Origin: Bacteroidales bacterium
GTDB taxonomy: Bacteria > Bacteroidota > Bacteroidia > Bacteroidales > FEN-979
Reading direction: 5' to 3'
Assembly: GCA_023229525.1 (NCBI GenBank)
Contig: JALNZC010000037.1
Location: 1 to 37,644 of the forward strand
Length of the DNA stretch: 37,644 nt
Positions 23,241-30,685 of the stretch are shown one piece after another (positions within the stretch are counted from its first letter, which is position 1; each line of letters begins with the position of its first letter). A model generated the notes under the pieces. It was not told the DNA's origin, did no database searches, and saw nothing but the letters and a program-made list of their open reading frames with translations. Both the position numbers and the translations under genes were made by a program.

Positions 23241-25691
23241 ATGAAAAAACTTGCATTGTCATTCATTTGCCTTGTAGTCGCCGGATTACAGGCTTTTTCA
23301 CAAAATACCATCGCGGAAGCCCGTGCTTTGCCTATCGGAACTACGGTTACAGTAAGGGGCATAGTGATCAATGGTTCGGAGATCGGATCTTCCATCCGGT
23401 ATCTACAGGATAATACCGCTGGGATTGCAGGGTATAGCTACAATCTTTTACATACCTTCTTAAGGGGGGACTCTGTCGTAATTACCGGTGTCCTTAAGAA
23501 TTACAACCAATTACTGGAACTTGATCCGGTATCAGCTGCATCCGTTCTCGCATCGGGAAAACCACTCCCCGAACCCCAGGTGATTACACCAAGTCAGATG
23601 AGCGAAGACTATGAAGCAGAATTGGTTAAAATGATCGGCGTGACTTTTACCAACGGGGGCGGGGTTTTTGCCGGAAACACCAACTACAACGTTACGGCCA
23701 ATGGTGAAACCGCTCAGGTTCGTGTCAACGTAGCCTCTAATTTAGTTGGAAAAATCATTCCAACGGATGAAGTTACAATTGTAGGAATAGTTTCACAGTT
23801 TCATTACACCGATCCCAATTTAGGATACCAGTTATTATTGAGAGATACAGCAGATATCATTTCTGCCAGTTCAATTCTTTTCACCACCCCATTATCGGTA
23901 ACTAATATTACCACCACCGGTTTTTCACTGGACTGGAATACAAATATTTCCGGTACTACCGAACTGTTTTATGGCCGGACCCCTCAGCTTGAACTCGGCC
24001 ATACAAGTGTCGCCGGAAGCGGAACAACCCATGCCATCGATCTTGCAGGACTCAATCCTTCGGATTTGATCTATGTTCAGGCGTTTTCGGTTGCCTCACA
24101 GGATACAGGCTGGTCGGGGCTTAAAAATTTCATTACGCAATCGGTTTCTACAGGATTGATGAAAATTTATTTCACCCGGTCAGTTGATACAACCGTTGCT
24201 ACCGGGCCCAAGGCTAAACAAATTTACAGGGCAGTGGATGATACCTGTATCGCTTACATCAACCGGGCAAAACAATCGATCGATATTGCAATTTATAATT
24301 TTAATGTGGAAGGACTCGCCAATATCCCAGGAGCATTAAATGCCGCTTATGCACGTGGCGTTGTGGTTCGTGTTGTCACCGACGGATCAACCAATAATTC
24401 GGCAATTCCAGAACTAAATTCCGGGATTGGCAAAATAGCCCGTCCGGCCACCACAGGTATAATGCATAATAAATTTATGGTAATCGATGGAAAATCCACC
24501 AATCCTAACGATCCTATCGTTTGGACCGGTTCCTGCAACTGGACTGATCAGAATGTGAATACCGATGCCAACAATGTTCTTTTTATCCAGGATGCCAGTC
24601 TGGCAAAAGTGTATACCCTCGAATTCGAAGAGATGTTTGGGTCCACTGGTCCACAACCCAATACAAGTAATGCAAAATTCGGCCCCGCCAAATCCGACAA
24701 CACTCCACATGAGCTGATTATCGGTGGAAAACGGGTGGAACTTTATTTCAGCCCAAGTGACGGAGTAACCAGCCAGCTAATTTCTCATATCAATTCAGCC
24801 AATACCGACCTGGAGATCGGAACCATGCTGATCACCCGTACGACCATCAGTGATGCCATCATCGAACGTTCACAAGATGGTGTTGCTTCGAAAGTTATCA
24901 TCAGCAACCGTGCTACTTCACCTCAGGTTATTGATGCACTGACAGGCGCCCTGGCAAACAACTTCAAAGAATACCACGAACAGGGTTTATTGCATAGTAA
25001 GGTGATGGTGGTCGATCAATCGGATCCGCAATCGGATCCCTTTGTATGGACCGGCTCCCATAATTGGAGTGATGCTGCAAACACCGTAAATGACGAGAAT
25101 TCAATCGTTATTCACGATGCCGTTATTCCAAACCTTTTTTACCAGGAATTTATGCAACGGTTTAAATTAGCAATACCCATAAGTCAGCATCCTGTTCTGG
25201 ATCTTGGTCCGGATCAGACTGTCTATGGTGGCGATGTTGTAACCCTGGATGCAGGTCAGTTTGTAACCTATGTCTGGTCAACCGGAGATCTTACCCAGAT
25301 CATTACAGTCGATTCATCCGGGATCGGATACGGAACAAAGAAAATTTATTGCCGTGTTACGGATGCCTATGGCGTTCAATCCGATACCGTCAGAATAACC
25401 TTTAAATCCAATGAGGGCATCCACGATCAGAATTCAGTGATTTCGAAACTGAACATCTATCCGAATCCGGTGAAAAATTATTTCACGATAGAATTCAATG
25501 CAAAGAACAGCGAAACCATTAAGCTTGAACTAATGAGCTTCGACGGGAAAGTAATCTGGAAGTCGGACGCAACGATTCATCAGGGAATAAATGCTGTCCA
25601 TATAGATCAGATAGAAGCTCCATCCGGTTTGTATATGCTCCGTATACGAACATCTGCGGGTGATATCGGTAAAAAAATAATGATCAATTAA
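23241..25691 (+). CDS. Secreted phospholipase-D-fold phosphodiesterase/nuclease with OB-like, FN3 and T9SS domains
   Basis: The 816-residue protein starts with a signal peptide (about 1-20). OB-fold-like nucleic-acid-binding segments of the DUF5689/YhcR kind follow (about 22-210; NTIAEARALPIGTTVTVRGIV), then a fibronectin-III-like domain (about 213-300). Two phospholipase-D repeats follow, each with an intact HxKx4D motif: H409-K411-D416 and H585-K587-D592, each followed by W-T-G-S-x-N-W-S/T-D. A further Ig/PKD-like domain (about 645-720) leads to the T9SS sorting domain (LNIYPNPVKNYF to the end). Two intact motifs indicate an active enzyme forming one catalytic centre. OB folds together with the W-T-G-S-x-N-W signature suit a nuclease better than a lipase, though substrate is not proven. 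It lies 108 bases after the TonB receptor; the leader is A-rich without Shine-Dalgarno. Confidence 0.88.
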   Translation: MKKLALSFICLVVAGLQAFSQNTIAEARALPIGTTVTVRGIVINGSEIGSSIRYLQDNTAGIAGYSYNLLHTFLRGDSVVITGVLKNYNQLLELDPVSAASVLASGKPLPEPQVITPSQMSEDYEAELVKMIGVTFTNGGGVFAGNTNYNVTANGETAQVRVNVASNLVGKIIPTDEVTIVGIVSQFHYTDPNLGYQLLLRDTADIISASSILFTTPLSVTNITTTGFSLDWNTNISGTTELFYGRTPQLELGHTSVAGSGTTHAIDLAGLNPSDLIYVQAFSVASQDTGWSGLKNFITQSVSTGLMKIYFTRSVDTTVATGPKAKQIYRAVDDTCIAYINRAKQSIDIAIYNFNVEGLANIPGALNAAYARGVVVRVVTDGSTNNSAIPELNSGIGKIARPATTGIMHNKFMVIDGKSTNPNDPIVWTGSCNWTDQNVNTDANNVLFIQDASLAKVYTLEFEEMFGSTGPQPNTSNAKFGPAKSDNTPHELIIGGKRVELYFSPSDGVTSQLISHINSANTDLEIGTMLITRTTISDAIIERSQDGVASKVIISNRATSPQVIDALTGALANNFKEYHEQGLLHSKVMVVDQSDPQSDPFVWTGSHNWSDAANTVNDENSIVIHDAVIPNLFYQEFMQRFKLAIPISQHPVLDLGPDQTVYGGDVVTLDAGQFVTYVWSTGDLTQIITVDSSGIGYGTKKIYCRVTDAYGVQSDTVRITFKSNEGIHDQNSVISKLNIYPNPVKNYFTIEFNAKNSETIKLELMSFDGKVIWKSDATIHQGINAVHIDQIEAPSGLYMLRIRTSAGDIGKKIMIN

Positions 25692-25701
25692 AAACAAGCA
25701 G

Positions 25702-25734
25702 GGGGATCCGGATGCAATACCGGATTCCCTTTTT
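25702..25734 (+). terminator. Rho-independent terminator after the phospholipase-D-fold gene
   Basis: A ten-pair stem with one G-U pair (25702-25711 with 25720-25729) has an 8-base loop and a T5 run. It ends the secreted-protein block. Confidence 0.85.
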
Positions 25735-25772
25735 CGTTATTGCAATAATTTGTAACCTAAATCAGATATCCG

Positions 25773-26513
25773 TTGAGTGATTGTTTAGTAATTATACCGA
25801 CTTACAACGAAAAAGAAAACGTTGAACGTATCATCAGAAAGGTATTTTCACTTGACCGGGATTTTGATGTACTTATCATCGAAGACAACTCCCCTGACGG
25901 GACTGCAACCATTGTGAAATCCATGATACCCGAATTCCCTTCCCGGCTTTTTATGGAGCAAAGAACGGGAAAACTCGGGCTGGGTACAGCCTATATCCAT
26001 GGATTCAAATGGGCTTTAAAACGGGATTATCAATATATTTTTGAAATGGATGCCGATTTTTCGCACAACCCCGATGATCTGCTCCGGCTTTATGATGCCG
26101 CAAAAAATCAAGGAGGGGACCTGATTATCGGTTCCCGTTATATTATGGGAGTCAATGTTGTTAACTGGCCAATGGGCCGGGTGTTGATGTCGTACGTCGC
26201 TTCGATCTACGTTAGATTCATTACCCGTATGAAAGTGATGGATACCACTGCCGGTTTTATTTGTTATACCCGGAATGTTCTTGAAACCATCGACCTCAAT
26301 AAGGTACGCTTAACCGGTTATGCCTTCCAGATTGAAATGAAATATACTGCATGGAAATTGGGTTTCAACATTATCGAGGTCCCGATCATCTTCACCGATC
26401 GCACCATGGGTGAATCTAAAATGAGCAAAGGTATCTTCAAAGAAGCTGTTCTTGGTGTTATTAGCCTTCGCGGGAGAAGTTTTGTTAAAATTCAAAAACC
26501 CGTATCCAACTAA
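25773..26513 (+). CDS. Polyprenol-phosphate mannosyltransferase-like family 2 glycosyltransferase (DPM1-like)
   Basis: The 246-residue GT-A fold enzyme probably transfers mannose or glucose from a nucleotide sugar to polyprenyl phosphate on the inner face of the cytoplasmic membrane. Motifs include IPTYNEKENVERI at the start, IEDNSPDGT, the metal-binding EMDADFSHNPDD, and GSRYIMGVNVVNWP, all typical of DPM1-type synthases. No C-terminal membrane segments follow, as in the short bacterial class. The start appears to be TTG (25773), giving L/M-S-D-C-L-V-I-I-P-T-Y; the only ATGs are too far in. It follows a terminator and precedes pyrC, a pairing I have the impression is common in Bacteroidetes. 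Confidence 0.88.
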   Translation: MSDCLVIIPTYNEKENVERIIRKVFSLDRDFDVLIIEDNSPDGTATIVKSMIPEFPSRLFMEQRTGKLGLGTAYIHGFKWALKRDYQYIFEMDADFSHNPDDLLRLYDAAKNQGGDLIIGSRYIMGVNVVNWPMGRVLMSYVASIYVRFITRMKVMDTTAGFICYTRNVLETIDLNKVRLTGYAFQIEMKYTAWKLGFNIIEVPIIFTDRTMGESKMSKGIFKEAVLGVISLRGRSFVKIQKPVSN

Positions 26514-26526
26514 CCTACCTTTCCAT

Positions 26527-26534
26527 TATTTTTG
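26527..26534 (+). promoter_or_regulatory. -7 promoter element (TATTTTTG) of pyrC
   Basis: Exact match to TAnnTTTG, 28 bases before the ATG at 26563. Confidence 0.55.
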
Positions 26535-26562
26535 CACATTTCTTTCATTTGTATAAAACAGC

Positions 26563-27921
26563 ATGGTAACCCATCCATACTATATCTATAATGCACTGAT
26601 TGTAAATGAAAATACCCGTTTCCCCGGGGCCGTTTTCATAAATAACGGTAGGATATCGGAAATTTTTAATGGAAATGCACCCTCCGGTTTTATTTTTCCT
26701 GAGGAAACCGACAGGATCGATGCAAAACAGAAATACCTTTTTCCCGGAGTAATTGACGACCATGTTCATTTCAGGGAACCGGGACTTACGGCCAAGGGCG
26801 ATTTATTTACCGAAAGCAAAGCAGCAGTGGCAGGAGGCGTAACCTCCTTCATGGATATGCCAAATACCATTCCCAAGGCCATAACCCTGGAAATCCTGGA
26901 GGAGAAATATACACTTGCCGCTCAAAAATCACTGGCCAATTATTCATTTTTTCTCGGTGCAACCAACGATAATCTGGCTGAAATTGAAAAAGCCGATCCT
27001 ACAAGGATTTGCGGACTGAAAGTTTTTCTTGGGGCTTCTACCGGGGAAATGCTGGTAGATGATCGGCAAACATTGGATCATATTTTTGCAAAGTCACCCC
27101 TGCTCATCGCCGTGCATGCGGAAGAAGAATCAATCGTCAGGAATAATCTCAGGGAATTTGAGGAAAAATTTGGGACAAACATTCCTGTTTTCGCCCACCC
27201 GCTGATCCGTAGCGAAGATGCCTGTTTTAAATCATCGGTAAAAGCCGTTAATCTGGCACTTAAAAACGATACCCGCCTTCATTTGCTTCACCTTTCAACA
27301 GCAAAAGAATTGGCATTGCTTCAGAACGACCGGCCACTGGCTGAAAAAAAGGTAACCGGAGAAGTCTGCATTCATCATTTGTGGTTCGACGATCGCGACT
27401 ACCAAGACCTCGGCTCAAGGATCAAATGGAACCCGGCTATCAAAACATCCCGCGATCGTGAAGCAATGTTAGAAGCTGTTTTAAATGATACGATCGATAT
27501 TATCGCCACTGACCATGCACCGCATCTTACTGAAGAAAAACAGAATCCTTATCTCACTTGCCCTTCCGGTGGCCCCCTGATTCAGCATTCGTTGGTGGCA
27601 ATGCTGGGATTTTACCACCTGGGGAAAATTTCGCTCGAAAAAATTGTGAATAAAATGTGTCACGGTCCTGCAATCCTATACAGGATCAATAAAAGGGGTT
27701 TTATCCGTAAGGGATATCATGCCGATCTCCTATTGATTGACCCCGATGATCCCTGGATGGTTTCTCAAGAGAATATACTTTATAAATGCAGATGGTCCCC
27801 TTTCGAAAGAGTTACATTCAAATCACGGGTGACCCATACCTGGGTTAATGGAAATCTCGTTTTTAACGAAGGAAAATTCAACGATTCAGTCAAAGGTCAA
27901 AGGCTGGAGTTTTTATGTTAA
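26563..27921 (+). CDS. pyrC: Dihydroorotase
   Basis: The 452-residue amidohydrolase closes carbamoyl-aspartate to dihydroorotate in pyrimidine synthesis. It is a class I/type with the metal-binding D-x-H-x-H-F-R-E-P-G motif (His67 and His69), FMDMPNT, GLKVFLGAST containing the lysine expected to be carbamylated (Lys153), histidines in AVHAEE and HLLHLST, and IIATDHAPH with the catalytic aspartate. Length is normal. This amidohydrolase family includes allantoinases and hydantoinases, but the motif set and length favour dihydroorotase. No other pyrimidine gene is adjacent. It has its own promoter and is followed by a repeat-rich gap. Confidence 0.92.
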   Translation: MVTHPYYIYNALIVNENTRFPGAVFINNGRISEIFNGNAPSGFIFPEETDRIDAKQKYLFPGVIDDHVHFREPGLTAKGDLFTESKAAVAGGVTSFMDMPNTIPKAITLEILEEKYTLAAQKSLANYSFFLGATNDNLAEIEKADPTRICGLKVFLGASTGEMLVDDRQTLDHIFAKSPLLIAVHAEEESIVRNNLREFEEKFGTNIPVFAHPLIRSEDACFKSSVKAVNLALKNDTRLHLLHLSTAKELALLQNDRPLAEKKVTGEVCIHHLWFDDRDYQDLGSRIKWNPAIKTSRDREAMLEAVLNDTIDIIATDHAPHLTEEKQNPYLTCPSGGPLIQHSLVAMLGFYHLGKISLEKIVNKMCHGPAILYRINKRGFIRKGYHADLLLIDPDDPWMVSQENILYKCRWSPFERVTFKSRVTHTWVNGNLVFNEGKFNDSVKGQRLEFLC

Positions 27922-28144
27922 AGAAAAAAAGATATAAGACCAATCGATTTATGATTTACGATTTTAGATTTACGACTTTTTCGTCATTTATCATCCAGCA
28001 TTCTGTTTCCTTTATCCTTTATCCTATATCCTGTATCCTGTTGTATCCTGCATCCTGCATCCTGTATCCTGTATCCTGTAACCTGTATCCTGTTTCCTGC
28101 ATCCTGCATCCTGCATCCTGTATCTTGTTCCCAAATTTAGTACC
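27922..28144. repeat. Repeat-filled intergenic region with an 18-unit heptanucleotide array
   Basis: The first part (about 27947-27980) has degenerate repeats of ATTTACGA/ATTTATGA. From 28004 to 28132 runs a 7-bp array of TGTATCC, TGCATCC and variants, about 18 units, with a single 3-base interruption near 28039-28043. It ends 12 bases before the ATG of the following lipoprotein gene. The open frame across it (27915-28148) is only repeat translation. Confidence 0.9.
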
Positions 28145-28579
28145 ATGAAACCAAACACTATCTTTTTGACTCTTATCTTATTTGGATTGATTTCATGCAG
28201 TTTTGAACAAAAAAAAGTGGAAGAAACCTATCCCGACGGATCACCCAAACGTGTTTGCTGGTATAAAGGGAAGGGAGGAAACCGGGAGATGACTAAGGAA
28301 ACGACCTTCTATCCCAATAAGCAGAAGCAAATGGAGGGCACTTATAAGGATAACGATCGGGATGGACTATGGACATATTGGTATGAAAACGGGAAACTCT
28401 GGAGCCAGGGGAATTTTATCAATGGCAAAGCAGAAGGTAAAAGAACCGCTTTTTTCGACAACGGAAAAGTCCGTTACGAAGGCTTTTATAAAGAAGATGT
28501 GCGGGTTGGTAAATGGCGGTTTTATGACGAAAACGGCCGGTTACTCAAGGAAGTTAATTACTCAGCGCCACAGAAGTAG
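28145..28579 (+). CDS. Lipoprotein with YwqK/MORN-like repeats
   Basis: The 144-residue protein has a lipoprotein signal (hydrophobic 5-16, lipobox L-I-S-C). The mature part contains four or five repeats with Y-x-D/E-N-G-K-x-x-x-x-G-x-x-x-x-x-x-x-G-x-W, seen at YPDGSPKR, YPNKQKQMEGTYKDNDRDGLWTYW, YENGKLWSQGNF, FDNGKVRYEGFY and YDENGRLLKEV. This pattern belongs to MORN-type repeats of the YwqK family. In databases such proteins are often labelled toxin-antitoxin system YwqK antitoxins, but no toxin gene is adjacent and nothing here supports that role. It is probably an outer-membrane-anchored periplasmic protein of unknown function. Its upstream region is almost entirely a heptanucleotide repeat array, so array length could affect expression. 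Confidence 0.82.
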   Translation: MKPNTIFLTLILFGLISCSFEQKKVEETYPDGSPKRVCWYKGKGGNREMTKETTFYPNKQKQMEGTYKDNDRDGLWTYWYENGKLWSQGNFINGKAEGKRTAFFDNGKVRYEGFYKEDVRVGKWRFYDENGRLLKEVNYSAPQK

Positions 28580-28595
28580 ATTAGACCGCGGAAGT

Positions 28596-28632
28596 CAATT
28601 GTTAATAATTGCCGGTCAGTTTTTAACAATTG
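28596..28632. terminator. AT-rich inverted repeat between convergent genes, possible bidirectional terminator
   Basis: CAATTGTTA (28596-28604) pairs with TAACAATTG (28624-28632) around a 19-base loop, with T-rich flanks on the loop side. It overlaps the end of the minus-strand phosphodiesterase gene. The stem is weak and the call tentative. Confidence 0.35.
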
Positions 28633-29629
28633 TATATACAGGAAGGTGATCGGAATAACCTCCGAAATATGTTGAACTGCTGGCTGTTCGGTTGGGAATC
28701 ATCTCACCATTTTTGTTCTTGTATAATATCCATTCAGGCTTGAAAATATAGGCATAAGGTGGAAGTATAACCGCTCCCTTTTCAGGTTTTTTCATCAATA
28801 GATTTCCAGAAACAATGATTTGATCGAACAGGTCCCAGCCTTTATAATACAAGGTGCCCTCACCGTTTTCCTTGCGGATATACATTAAATCGTAAAGCGA
28901 TTTTGCAACAGGTTTTTCTGTAGGTTTTATCGCCCCCAATACCCCTGAAATACTTTTATCACCGGGTTCATCATTGAAATCGCCCAGGATCACAATATTC
29001 GTCCGTAAATTCATGGTTAACAGCGAATCGGTGAGATGCCTCAGGATAGTTGCTGATTCGACCCTTTTGGCCTCAGTTTCCGCTCCATCTCCTTCGCGTG
29101 ATTTCCAGTGATTGACGAAAATATGAAACGTATCTTTCTTCATATTAACAAATTTCACATAAAGAATTGACCGTGATTTAAACGATGTAGCGGAAGGGAA
29201 TGTCCGGTGCCGGATATAACGCATGACGTCACCACGATAAATAAGGGCAACGTTAATTCCCCGCGGATCTTCACCTTCCTCCAGGATGGCCTTGTATTTG
29301 CCTGTCCGTAATGGTTTACAGGAAATCAAATCCTGTAGCACACCCATGTTTTCGATTTCGGACAAACCAACGATTGCAGGAAGATTGAGGCTGTCTATAG
29401 CACCTAAAACGGAAGCGATATGCATCAATTTTTGATGATATCGCTGACTGGTCCATGCGACTTTTGCAGTCGGTAAAAAGTCGTTGTCATTTTTTTGGGG
29501 GTTATCGATCGTGTCGAATAAATTCTCCACATTGTAAAACGCAATTTTAAAGGAACTTGCAGTTTTGCGTTGAGTAAAACCCTGGGAGAAAAGAAGGAGA
29601 AAGGCCAAAATAAGTATGATTTTTCGCAT
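28616..29629 (-). CDS. Secreted endonuclease/exonuclease/phosphatase (EEP) family protein
   Basis: The 337-residue protein has a signal peptide (about 1-19, ending SQGFTQ) and an EEP/DNase-I-like fold. Catalytic motifs are present in order: FYNVENLFD (metal-site Asn), GLSEIEN (metal-site Glu), NHWKSREG (His), ILGDFNDEP (Asp and Asn) and the final SDHLPVY (Asp-His). It should be an active metal-dependent phosphodiesterase or phosphatase acting in the periplasm or outside. Substrate may be DNA, RNA or a phosphorylated lipid or sugar. Length is normal for Bacteroidetes members. It is convergent with the YwqK lipoprotein gene and downstream of the coiled-coil lipoprotein on the same strand, separated by a terminator. 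Confidence 0.9.
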   Translation of the reverse strand: MRKIILILAFLLLFSQGFTQRKTASSFKIAFYNVENLFDTIDNPQKNDNDFLPTAKVAWTSQRYHQKLMHIASVLGAIDSLNLPAIVGLSEIENMGVLQDLISCKPLRTGKYKAILEEGEDPRGINVALIYRGDVMRYIRHRTFPSATSFKSRSILYVKFVNMKKDTFHIFVNHWKSREGDGAETEAKRVESATILRHLTDSLLTMNLRTNIVILGDFNDEPGDKSISGVLGAIKPTEKPVAKSLYDLMYIRKENGEGTLYYKGWDLFDQIIVSGNLLMKKPEKGAVILPPYAYIFKPEWILYKNKNGEMIPNRTASSSTYFGGYSDHLPVYTIVKN

Positions 29630-29664
29630 GATGAAGAGAAAATTAAATCATTGGCAAAGATCAA

Positions 29665-29699
29665 AAAAAAAGGAGCATCGTGAACGGTGCCCCCTTTTT
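29665..29699 (-). terminator. Rho-independent terminator of the coiled-coil lipoprotein gene
   Basis: On the minus strand GGGGCA (29693-29688) pairs with TGCTCC (29677-29672) using one G-U pair, extended by an A/T stem and followed by a run of T. The wobble pair works only on the minus strand, which assigns it to the gene at 30568-29717. Confidence 0.75.
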
Positions 29700-29716
29700 A
29701 TTCTTATGGGATTTTT

Positions 29717-30568
29717 TTAGTCTACCATGATGACAAGGTACTTCGAATTTGCCCAGAAAGCTTTATAGTCAATAATTTGTAAAGCCTGAATGATTTTTTT
29801 ATCACCTGAAAATTTATAAGAGCTTGAAGGATGACTCGATAATATTTTTGCTTTCTTGCTCAGAATAGATATTTCAGTAACGTTCCGGATATCAATTTTC
29901 GTAAATAATGTCTTATTGAAATCGGCAAGAATTTCCCCACTTTTGATAATGCCGTTTTTCTTAAGTTCTTTGTTGGTTCCGATAACATAATAGGCGGTAT
30001 TGATGGCTTCATCCTGTGACGCAATAGTCTGGGTCTGGTTACTGATCTGAGAGGTTTGATCTTTAACGGTCCTGGATAGCGTATCGATCTTAAGATTCGC
30101 AACTTCAAAAGCGGCATTTATTTTAGCCAGTTTGGCACGCAGATCTTCAATTTGAGAAGCTTTTTCAGCAAGATCTTTATTGAGACGATCTACCATCTTA
30201 TTCAATTCATCCACCTTTAATTTGGAGTTTTTCAGTTTTTTCGACAAAGCAGAAATGGTTTCCTTGTTTTTCTGCATCAAACTATAAATGGTCTGAATGT
30301 CGGTCTTGATCTGTTCTTTTGCAGAAAGTTTCATCTCTCCACCACGATCAGTGGTCAGATTAATGATATTTTCTTTTTGTTTGATTGTATCCAGTGTACC
30401 CTGGATATCGTTAATGGAGCGGATGAATTCGTTTATCGCTTCATCTTTTTGCATGGTTTGACTAAGCAGACTGTCGGTTTTTGCCTGCAATTCCTGGGCT
30501 TTTTTCTCGGCTGCGCGTCCGCACGAGAGAAAAACAGGGATCAATAAAAGCAAGAAATACTTTTTCAT
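29717..30568 (-). CDS. Coiled-coil lipoprotein (Cbp1-like)
   Basis: The 283-residue protein has a lipoprotein signal (MKKYFLLLLIPVFLSC, lipid-modified Cys16). It continues as a long heptad-rich, Lys/Glu/Gln/Asp-rich coiled coil (about 20-195) and a C-terminal globular part containing A-Y-Y-V-I-G-T-N-K-E-L-K-K-N-G, then D-I-R-N-V-T-E-I, H-P-S-S-S-Y-K-F and F-W-A-N-S-K-Y-L-V-I. This C-terminal pattern recurs in Bacteroidetes proteins that databases name after the Cbp1 collagen-binding glycoprotein adhesin. I recognise the pattern but would not infer collagen binding from it. It is monocistronic, with a -7 promoter at 30595-30602 and its own terminator. Confidence 0.8.
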   Translation of the reverse strand: MKKYFLLLLIPVFLSCGRAAEKKAQELQAKTDSLLSQTMQKDEAINEFIRSINDIQGTLDTIKQKENIINLTTDRGGEMKLSAKEQIKTDIQTIYSLMQKNKETISALSKKLKNSKLKVDELNKMVDRLNKDLAEKASQIEDLRAKLAKINAAFEVANLKIDTLSRTVKDQTSQISNQTQTIASQDEAINTAYYVIGTNKELKKNGIIKSGEILADFNKTLFTKIDIRNVTEISILSKKAKILSSHPSSSYKFSGDKKIIQALQIIDYKAFWANSKYLVIMVD

Positions 30569-30594
30569 TGTGTTAAATTTTTTATAATGTGCTG

Positions 30595-30602
30595 CAAATA
30601 TA
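30595..30602 (-). promoter_or_regulatory. -7 promoter element (TATATTTG) of the coiled-coil lipoprotein gene
   Basis: Exact match to TAnnTTTG on the minus strand, 26 bases before the ATG at 30568. Confidence 0.55.
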
Positions 30603-30685
30603 CTAATAATAATGGGATTATTTAAAAAACTAATTTCGTCACTATCAGGTGATAGGAACCAGTACCTTTACCGAAAAATTCTCTC

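Noticed and set aside
27915..28148. 77-codon open frame overlapping the end of pyrC
   Set aside because: Its product is only translated heptamer repeat (I-L-Y-P-V-S-C type); it has no homology-like features and ends in the next start codon.
28145..28579. Toxin-antitoxin module based on the YwqK-like repeats
   Set aside because: No toxin-like gene is adjacent and the protein is a lipoprotein; the name is a database habit for this repeat family.
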